This document shows positions 1 to 4,127 of a DNA stretch of 6,406 bases, piece after piece. The DNA is from an uncultured Solobacterium sp. (GTDB taxonomy: Bacteria > Bacillota_I > Bacilli_A > Erysipelotrichales > Erysipelotrichaceae). Both the position numbers and the translations under genes were made by a program. Positions within the stretch are counted from its first letter, which is position 1. Each line of letters opens with the position of its first letter. The DNA is taken from NCBI GenBank assembly GCA_937895985.1, contig CALBKL010000386.1, positions 1 to 6,406 on the forward strand, in the 5' to 3' direction. Under the pieces are notes generated by a model. It was not told the DNA's origin. It saw nothing but the letters and a program-made list of their open reading frames with translations, and ran no database searches.

Positions 1-1
1 A

Positions 2-829
2 TTAAAATCTCCCTCAAAACAAAGAGGAAGAGATTTTGGCATTATGTTAAGAACATTATCTGATTTAGGGTATAACGTAGAATGGCGTATCATTAATGCG
101 GCTGATTATGGTGCAGCTCAAAGAAGAAGACGTATTTTTATTTTTGGTTGGAAAAAGACTGCGAAATATAATGAAAACATAGATTATATCGGCCCTAAAT
201 ATTTAATTGCCCAAGAAGGTGTATTTGCTAGGGCGTTCCCAATTGAACAAGAAGATTCTAAATATAGATGTATAGATTTATTACAGTATGAAGATACTGT
301 AGATATTACTAAGCACTTTAAAGCAGAATTTGAAAATTCTGGAATAATGATTAATGGTAAAGTATGGACAAGAAAAGTTACTCCTGTATACGAGGAACCA
401 ATTACGATTGGTGAAATTCGAGAAAAACGTAAAGGATTGGGAAAGTATATTCTTACAGGTGAAAAACTGAAAAAGTTTGAATACTTACGTGGCGGAAAGA
501 AAATTTTACGTACACGCCCAGATGGCACAGAGTATTATTATTCAGAAGGGTCAATGTCTGAGTATGATAGTTTAGATTTACCAGGAAGAACAATGTTAAC
601 AAGTGAAGGCTCTGTCAATCGTTCCACACATATTATTCCAGATAAGGAAACTGGAAAACTTCGATTATTAACACCGATTGAAGCAGAGAGACTACAAAGT
701 TTCCCTGATGATTGGACGAATACAGGAATGCCTGAAAATAGACGCTATTTTATGATGGGAAATGCGTTAGTTACAAAAGTAATCGATCGCGTAGAGCCTG
801 TACTAAGAGAAATTATTGAACATGAATAA
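2..829 (+). CDS. DNA (cytosine-5-)-methyltransferase, C-terminal part (cut by left edge)
   Basis: The frame is open from base 2, so the ATG at 44 is internal and not the start; 275 residues remain. Such enzymes transfer a methyl group from S-adenosylmethionine to carbon 5 of cytosine in a target sequence, usually as part of restriction-modification or phage self-protection. Visible motifs, numbered in the fragment: motif VIII around residues 38-49 (AAQRRRRIFIFG), a variable target-recognition region at about 60-210 that contains a PGRTMLTSEG segment, motif IX at about 221-239 (RLLTPIEAERLQSFPDDWT) and motif X near 247-259 (MMGNALVTKVI). Motifs I-VI, including the PC catalytic loop and ENV, lie beyond the left edge, so activity cannot be judged. 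No restriction endonuclease gene is seen downstream; the next element is a terminator. The recognition sequence cannot be predicted. The family call is firm from motifs VIII-X. Confidence 0.93.
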   Translation, partial: LKSPSKQRGRDFGIMLRTLSDLGYNVEWRIINAADYGAAQRRRRIFIFGWKKTAKYNENIDYIGPKYLIAQEGVFARAFPIEQEDSKYRCIDLLQYEDTVDITKHFKAEFENSGIMINGKVWTRKVTPVYEEPITIGEIREKRKGLGKYILTGEKLKKFEYLRGGKKILRTRPDGTEYYYSEGSMSEYDSLDLPGRTMLTSEGSVNRSTHIIPDKETGKLRLLTPIEAERLQSFPDDWTNTGMPENRRYFMMGNALVTKVIDRVEPVLREIIEHE

Positions 830-833
830 ATCA

Positions 834-875
834 AAAGGAAGATACCTGACTAGCACTAGTCTAGTATCTTCCTTT
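834..875. terminator. Long stem-loop after the methyltransferase gene, probably a two-way terminator
   Basis: Bases 834-845 (AAAGGAAGATAC) pair perfectly with 864-875 (GTATCTTCCTTT). Inside a 2x2 mismatch, a second stem 848-852/857-861 closes a GCAC loop. The stem begins five bases after the methyltransferase stop. The plus-strand tail is only moderately T-rich. Read on the minus strand, the A-rich edge becomes a TTTT run, so it could also end the small minus-strand gene at 923-997. Confidence 0.7.
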
Positions 876-922
876 GTTCATCTTGTTCTTATGTCTATAT
901 TTAATTCTTTAGTAGAATCTTT

Positions 923-997
923 TTAATTACTTTTGTTTTCTATTTTGTTAAATAGTTTTTCTAAGAATAAGATGCGTTTATATATTGTTTTTCTCAT
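923..997 (-). CDS. Possible 24-residue small protein
   Basis: A 24-codon minus-strand frame begins MRKTIYKRILFLEKLF and ends at a TAA. What raises it above chance is its context. AGGAG (1007-1011) lies nine bases before the ATG, the same spacing used by the 601-residue gene on this strand. Upstream is a promoter-like pair, TTGCAA (1045-1050) and TAAACT (1022-1027), separated by 17 bases. The product would be very basic and amphipathic, with leucine and phenylalanine alternating with lysine and arginine. It has no long hydrophobic run like that of a type I toxin. The stem-loop at 834-875 could end its transcript. I do not recognise a family. Such short frames arise often by chance in AT-rich DNA, so this stays tentative. 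Confidence 0.35.
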   Translation of the reverse strand: MRKTIYKRILFLEKLFNKIENKSN

Positions 998-1021
998 AAT
1001 CTACATCTCCTATCTAAGATT

Positions 1022-1050
1022 AGTTTACGCTAACTAACTCAAACTTGCAA
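1022..1050 (-). promoter_or_regulatory. Candidate minus-strand promoter for the small ORF
   Basis: On the minus strand, TTGCAA (1045-1050) and TAAACT (1022-1027) are separated by 17 bases; each matches the sigma-A consensus at four of six positions. Transcription would start a few bases ahead of the AGGAG at 1007-1011. TTGCAA is self-complementary and could also act as a -35 on the plus strand. Confidence 0.35.
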
Positions 1051-1071
1051 GTGTCTTGCTTGTAATAAAAT
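1045..1071 (+). promoter_or_regulatory. Weak candidate promoter for the large structured RNA
   Basis: TTGCAA (1045-1050) is followed after 15 bases by TAAAAT (1066-1071). The spacing is short of the ideal 17. This is the best sigma-A-like pair I find ahead of the RNA domain that starts near 1124. It would place the transcript start near 1078-1080, leaving about 45 bases of leader. No stronger candidate was seen by eye. Confidence 0.25.
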
Positions 1072-1123
1072 TAAACTACAGGTTCATTGTTTAGGAGGGT
1101 TGTGGTAAGTAGAATAATAACTG

Positions 1124-1737
1124 TACCAAGAAAGATGGTGTCAAAAGTGAAGATACTGTAATATCCCAGTGAAGATGGTTTGCTCAACCTGCTGGGGTAT
1201 CTGGAATAAAGCTCGGGGCTAAGAGAAAGGATACTTTCTTACAGCTGGCTGCATCGAAGTAGTAATACTAGATGAAGGGTGCAATTCCTGAAAGTAACAG
1301 ATGGCACACATCATTGTGCAATATAGTCCAGAATACATATCGGTGGAAGAATAGAGGGTTACTTGAATAAAGCACCTGAATCTTAGTTAGGTATATATTG
1401 GCGTTATATATAAACCTAAGAATAGCCAATAATCCACTCTGTCGTGAAGCGAAGAAATTCGTGTATAAGATATGGAAGAAGATTCTCTTAGTAGCCTAGA
1501 GACAGGTTCTGAGTCAGGAAAAATAAGATCACAGAACAAATGCTGAAGAGTTGGGTGAAAAGTGTGGGTAAACAATCCCACCAGAGCTTCGTGATGAAAG
1601 TCTAGGGAAGAGATGTAAGGAATTGCTAACCTTGCACAGCCTCTTTTCTCTCTGTAGGATAACAATATTTTTGCAATGATGATGTAGGGTGAATAAAATC
1701 CCATTACAGTGTTTTCACTTTTAACATCACATTGGTA
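1124..1737 (+). ncRNA. Large highly structured noncoding RNA, about 614 nt (ROOL-like in size and style; family not assigned)
   Basis: No ribosome-bound reading frame is visible on either strand, but the ends pair over a distance of nearly 600 nt. The helix is 1124-1129/1732-1737 (6 bp), an internal loop, 1136-1141/1724-1729 (6 bp), one C/A mismatch, then 1143-1162/1703-1722 (20 bp, no mismatch). Pairs 1138/1727, 1152/1713 and 1154/1711 are G-U wobbles on the plus strand but would be C/A mismatches on the minus strand, which sets the orientation. Inside are hairpins 1161-1169/1192-1200 (with 1177-1180/1186-1189), 1220-1229/1234-1241 with a GATA loop, 1252-1274, 1304-1308/1315-1319, 1343-1347/1433-1437 enclosing a possible pseudoknot, 1506-1511/1532-1537, 1564-1568/1577-1581 and 1608-1620/1630-1645. 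Known bacterial RNAs of this size are ROOL, OLE and GOLLD. ROOL fits the length and the apparent absence of a dedicated protein partner best, but I cannot match a consensus. Group II intron hallmarks are missing. Confidence 0.72.
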
Positions 1738-1766
1738 TTTACATGCATGTCAAAGGATGGTATATT
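1738..1766 (+). promoter_or_regulatory. Promoter of the HTH-Sel1-peptidase operon
   Basis: TTTACA (1738-1743) and TATATT (1761-1766) are separated by exactly 17 bases, each five of six against the sigma-A consensus. The predicted start, near 1773, leaves a leader of about 35 bases before the HTH gene's ATG at 1808. It begins right after the 3' strand of the large RNA's closing helix (1737), and both palindromes described below overlap it. Confidence 0.65.
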
Positions 1767-1777
1767 GATATACCATC
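1741..1777. promoter_or_regulatory. Two palindromes over the promoter: likely operator, possibly also a terminator
   Basis: ACATGCATGT (1741-1750) is a perfect 10-base palindrome in the -35/spacer. GATGGTATAT (1756-1765) and ATATACCATC (1768-1777) form a perfect inverted repeat around TG that covers the -10. Repressor binding at either site would block RNA polymerase, and the next gene encodes an HTH protein, so autorepression is the natural reading. As RNA the second repeat folds into a 9-bp hairpin followed by only TTT, so it could also help end transcription of the upstream RNA. Confidence 0.5.
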
Positions 1778-1792
1778 TTTATGGAATATATT

Positions 1793-1800
1793 GGAGGTGA
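1793..1800 (+). promoter_or_regulatory. Ribosome binding site that sets the HTH gene start
   Basis: GGAGGTGA lies seven bases before the ATG at 1808. The in-frame upstream ATG at 1781 has no such site and would place the ribosome binding site inside the coding region, so 1808 is the better start. Confidence 0.8.
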
Positions 1801-1807
1801 TGGAGTT

Positions 1808-2068
1808 ATGAATTATCCTATCGTTAGTTTAAGTGCTACTGGTGATAACATTCGTCGTTTGCGAAAAGAACGTAAAGTGAAGACCAGTGAGCTAGCAGAT
1901 TACCTTGGTTTTTCAGACGTACAGGCAGTTTACAAGTGGGAACGTGGAGAATGTTTACCAACATTAGAAAACTGTTTTGCGCTCAGTAAATATTTGCATG
2001 TACAAGTAGAAGACATCTTGGTCTGCATGGACGAGATGCCTTCTTTATTTTTGCGTCTAGGTTTATAA
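1808..2068 (+). CDS. Small XRE/Cro-type helix-turn-helix transcriptional regulator
   Basis: An 86-residue protein beginning MNYPIVSLSATGDNIRRLR. Nearly its whole length is one HTH domain, at about residues 14-72: a first helix (NIRRLRKER), the HTH pair ELADYLGFSDVQAVYKWERG, where the recognition helix spans QAVYKWERGE, then LPTLENCFALSKYL and the closing segment VQVEDILV. This is the usual layout of single-domain XRE-family DNA-binding proteins; no ligand-binding or membrane part is present. The start follows the ribosome binding site at 1793-1800. It is the first gene of an apparent three-gene operon: the Sel1 protein starts 45 bases after its stop with no terminator between. Palindromes overlap its own promoter, so negative autoregulation is likely (inference). 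Its regulon cannot be read from here, and it may be a phage-type or a housekeeping regulator. Confidence 0.88.
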   Translation: MNYPIVSLSATGDNIRRLRKERKVKTSELADYLGFSDVQAVYKWERGECLPTLENCFALSKYLHVQVEDILVCMDEMPSLFLRLGL

Positions 2069-2113
2069 TTGAGTAAAGAATGTTTATTGATTATTTGACA
2101 AGGAGAATAGAAT

Positions 2114-2737
2114 ATGAATATTGAATTTGAAAATGAGAATAAAGTAGCGCTAGAAGATTTTAATGGAGATTATTTTAATTCAACAGGTGCTGAATTCTAT
2201 CGTACCGGAGATTATGATACTGCAATCGAATATTATCGTATTGCCTCATCGATGGGTAATGTTCAATCACTCGCAAACCTTGGCTACTGTTACTACTATG
2301 GTAGAGGCTGTAAAAAGGATTTGAAACTTGCGTTTGCGTATTTTAAGATGGCTGCACGCTTTAAGAATACGGATGCTTTATATAAACTTAGTACGATGTA
2401 TGAACATGGTAAGGGTGTTAAGAAAAATGATGAGATTGCGGAATACTATCTCATGACCGCCTTCCAGTCTTTAAATGATTTACCAGAAGTTGCTAGATTA
2501 GAGTATTCAAGTTTATTGTTTGCGATGGGTAAGAGATTCTTGGCAATTGGTGAAGAGGAAGGCGACTATGAAGTTGCGTATACTCTTTTGAGAAGTGCTC
2601 AAGAAGGCTATGAATACCAAATTGATCAGGGCTGTCACTATTATGAAAAGATGCTAGCAGAGGTTGAAGAAATCTTACAAAGAGATTGTTTTGACCAGTA
2701 TAGAGATGAAGATGAGGATGAAATATTTTTAAATTAG
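2114..2737 (+). CDS. Sel1/TPR-repeat protein
   Basis: A 207-residue soluble protein, preceded by AAGGAG (2100-2105) eight bases before the ATG. Residues about 25-50 form a TPR-like unit (FYRTGDYDTAIEYYRIASS). Two Sel1-like repeats follow at about 51-85 (LANLGYCYYYGRGCKKD) and 86-120 (LYKLSTMYEHGKGVKKN), with the typical A-x-x-x-L-G/S-x-x-Y-x-x-G-x-G-V spacing. A further helical region covers 127-190, and the tail is very acidic (RDEDEDEIFLN). No signal peptide or membrane segment is seen, so it is probably cytosolic, unlike many secreted Sel1 proteins. Such alpha-solenoids act as protein-binding scaffolds; no catalytic residues are expected and the partner is unknown. It lies between the HTH gene and the S51 peptidase gene, whose start is one base past its stop, so these two are probably translated together. 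Confidence 0.85.
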   Translation: MNIEFENENKVALEDFNGDYFNSTGAEFYRTGDYDTAIEYYRIASSMGNVQSLANLGYCYYYGRGCKKDLKLAFAYFKMAARFKNTDALYKLSTMYEHGKGVKKNDEIAEYYLMTAFQSLNDLPEVARLEYSSLLFAMGKRFLAIGEEEGDYEVAYTLLRSAQEGYEYQIDQGCHYYEKMLAEVEEILQRDCFDQYRDEDEDEIFLN

Positions 2738-2738
2738 T

Positions 2739-3386
2739 ATGAGATATTATTTATGTAGTAGTTTAGTTGATTATTCAAAGATGGAACTTCATAATGAATA
2801 TCATTGGTTCGAAGACTTGTTAAAGCATCTTCATTTTCCCTGTCATGCATTACTTGTTGCGTCTTCTCCTGATGAGATTGAAAAGACAAGACGCTATGCA
2901 CAAGAGATTGTAGATGTGGTGGAGAAACATGGTTTAAGTTTATCGGGTTTTGATATTCTGGATCGTAATAGTGCACGCTGCATAAAAGAATTAATTGATA
3001 AAGCAGATATGATTATCGCAATGGGTGGTCATGTTCCGACACAGAATGCTTTCTTCCAAGAGATTGATTTGAAGAAACATCTTCAAGAGTTTCGTGGAAT
3101 CTGGATCGGTAGTTCTGCTGGTAGTATGAATAGTGCAACGCTTGTCTATGCACAACCAGAGCTTGAAGGTGAAGTGATTGATTCAGCATACCAGCGTTTT
3201 GTACCTGGATTAGGGTTAACAGAGAAGATGATTCTTCCACACTATTCTTCTTGGAAAAATGAAGTGGTAGATGGCTTTCGACTGCTAGAAGATGTTACTT
3301 ATCCTGATAGTCAAGGACATACGTTCTATCTAATGGAAGATGGCAGTTATGTACTGGTGATACTGAAGAAAAGAAAGAAGAAGTGA
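2739..3386 (+). CDS. Peptidase S51 (PepE-like) / type 1 glutamine amidotransferase-like protein, with frameshifted C-terminus
   Basis: As read, 215 residues. The fold is that of peptidase E and related cytosolic serine hydrolases: an N-terminal Rossmann-like strand-helix region, a turn motif at about residues 93-103 (IAMGGHVPTQN), the nucleophile elbow GSSAGSMN at 124-131, with Ser126 as likely nucleophile, and LPH at 166-168, with His168 as likely catalytic base. E. coli PepE cleaves N-terminal aspartyl dipeptides; this divergent relative may have another substrate, so the specific enzyme name is not assigned. The ATG lies one base after the Sel1 stop without its own good ribosome binding site, which suggests translational coupling. 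From about residue 208 the sequence becomes ILKKRKKK and stops, while the -1 frame continues with a natural-looking C-terminus to 3430. The real protein is probably about 229 residues, with one base missing near 3356. The core and its active-site residues lie before the shift. Confidence 0.82.
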   Translation: MRYYLCSSLVDYSKMELHNEYHWFEDLLKHLHFPCHALLVASSPDEIEKTRRYAQEIVDVVEKHGLSLSGFDILDRNSARCIKELIDKADMIIAMGGHVPTQNAFFQEIDLKKHLQEFRGIWIGSSAGSMNSATLVYAQPELEGEVIDSAYQRFVPGLGLTEKMILPHYSSWKNEVVDGFRLLEDVTYPDSQGHTFYLMEDGSYVLVILKKRKKK

Positions 3387-3430
3387 TTGGTAATTACTAT
3401 GTCCTTCGTGATGGAGTAATTGTTCAGTAA
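3356..3430 (+). pseudogene. Displaced C-terminal tail of the S51 peptidase gene (-1 frame)
   Basis: Reading GGT from 3356 gives GDTEEKK followed by EEVIGNYYVLRDGVIVQ and a TAA at 3428-3430. A strand-turn-strand ending of this kind (YYVLRDG) is typical for the C-terminal edge of this family. The zero frame instead ends in lysines and arginine. Adding one G to the GG at 3356-3357 would join both parts smoothly. A true one-base deletion, a sequencing or assembly error, and ribosomal frameshifting are all possible; error or mutation is likeliest. Confidence 0.7.
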
Positions 3431-3443
3431 TGTATATAAAATG

Positions 3444-3474
3444 AAATGGTATCCGGTGCTGGATACCATTTTTT
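3444..3474. terminator. Strong intrinsic terminator, shared by convergent operons
   Basis: AAATGGTATCC (3444-3454) pairs perfectly with GGATACCATTT (3461-3471) around a GGTGCT loop, and the T run extends to 3474. It lies 13 bases after the restored peptidase stop at 3430 and five bases beyond the minus-strand metallophosphoesterase stop at 3480. The AAA at its left edge gives a short U-run for minus-strand transcripts too, so it probably ends both operons. Confidence 0.9.
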
Positions 3475-3479
3475 AATCG

Positions 3480-4127
3480 TTAGAATTTAGTTACGAAGTA
3501 TGGATAGAGGAATGACTTCTCTGTATGTGCAGGTGGTTCTACTTCAATGATTGCCTTTTGGTAACCATTCACAATCTTTGTACCACTTGCGTGGATAAGC
3601 TCTCTTTGGAATTGTCCATACTCTTGGTGTACATGTCCATGTACCATGTATGCAGGTTTATATTTATCTAGTAGTTCGTTGAAACATGCATAACCTCTAT
3701 GTGGTAAATCATCCATATCACCATATCCTTCTGCAGGTGCGTGTGTTACTAGGATATCTACGCCTTTGGAAATCCAAAGACTTGGTTTGAGTTTGTTGAT
3801 GCGTTTTTGCATCTCGGCCTCGGTATACATGAATGGTGATTCATTATACTTCATACATCCACCTAAACCGGCAATGCGCAATCCCTTATATTCATAAACT
3901 CGACCATCGATATCGACACATCCTTCAGGTGCGTGGCGTAGGTACGCTGTATCGTGATTGCCATGAACGTAGAAGAGTGGTTTATTTGCGACTGTCACAA
4001 GAAACTCAAGGTATCTTGCTGGTAAATCTCCACACGAGATAATCAGATCGATATCTTTTAATTTATTTGGTGTGTAGTAATCATATAGATATGGATCTAC
4101 TTGATCACTTATGACTAGTATCTTCAT
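3480..4127 (-). CDS. Calcineurin-like metallophosphoesterase, first-motif histidine absent
   Basis: 215 residues, the usual size for a small single-domain cytosolic phosphoesterase. The dimetal-site motifs are in order: SDQVD (residues 7-11), CGDLP (32-36), HGNHD (55-59), VTHAP (127-131) and HGHVH (163-167). Family members use a D-x-H first motif; here position 10 is Val, so one metal ligand is changed while Asp8 remains. The enzyme would hydrolyse a phosphomono- or phosphodiester, but the substrate is unknown and metal use may differ. The gene overlaps the end of the upstream 601-residue gene by 23 bases. Its GGAG (minus strand, 4141-4144) lies 13 bases before the ATG, inside that gene, a long spacing that suggests translation coupled to it. 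Together they look like one functional unit. The YfcE-type family is a relative, but I do not assign a symbol. Confidence 0.88.
   Translation of the reverse strand: MKILVISDQVDPYLYDYYTPNKLKDIDLIISCGDLPARYLEFLVTVANKPLFYVHGNHDTAYLRHAPEGCVDIDGRVYEYKGLRIAGLGGCMKYNESPFMYTEAEMQKRINKLKPSLWISKGVDILVTHAPAEGYGDMDDLPHRGYACFNELLDKYKPAYMVHGHVHQEYGQFQRELIHASGTKIVNGYQKAIIEVEPPAHTEKSFLYPYFVTKF

Noticed and set aside
1387..1704. A 105-codon minus-strand open frame across the RNA region
   Set aside because: It has no suitable ribosome binding site or recognisable motif, its composition is unlike the real genes, and it lies within strongly structured RNA sequence.
1081..1737. Group II intron without its reverse transcriptase; a stretch at 1584-1600 (GAGCTTCGTGATGAAAGTC) looked like domain V
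   Set aside because: The second strand needed to pair with GAGCTTCGTG is absent, no GUGYG-type 5' end is seen, and the ends close in a long perfect helix, which introns do not have.
1124..1737. OLE RNA, RNase P RNA or tmRNA
   Set aside because: No OLE-associated membrane protein gene is adjacent, and I see neither the RNase P conserved core nor a tRNA-like end with a tag reading frame.
2095..2127. TTGACA at 2095-2100 as an internal promoter of the Sel1 gene
   Set aside because: It overlaps the gene's ribosome binding site and any matching -10 would fall inside the coding region.
3361..3386. Programmed -1 ribosomal frameshift at the purine run in the peptidase gene
   Set aside because: No X-XXY-YYZ heptamer is in the zero frame and no clear stimulatory structure is placed at the right distance; a missing base is simpler.
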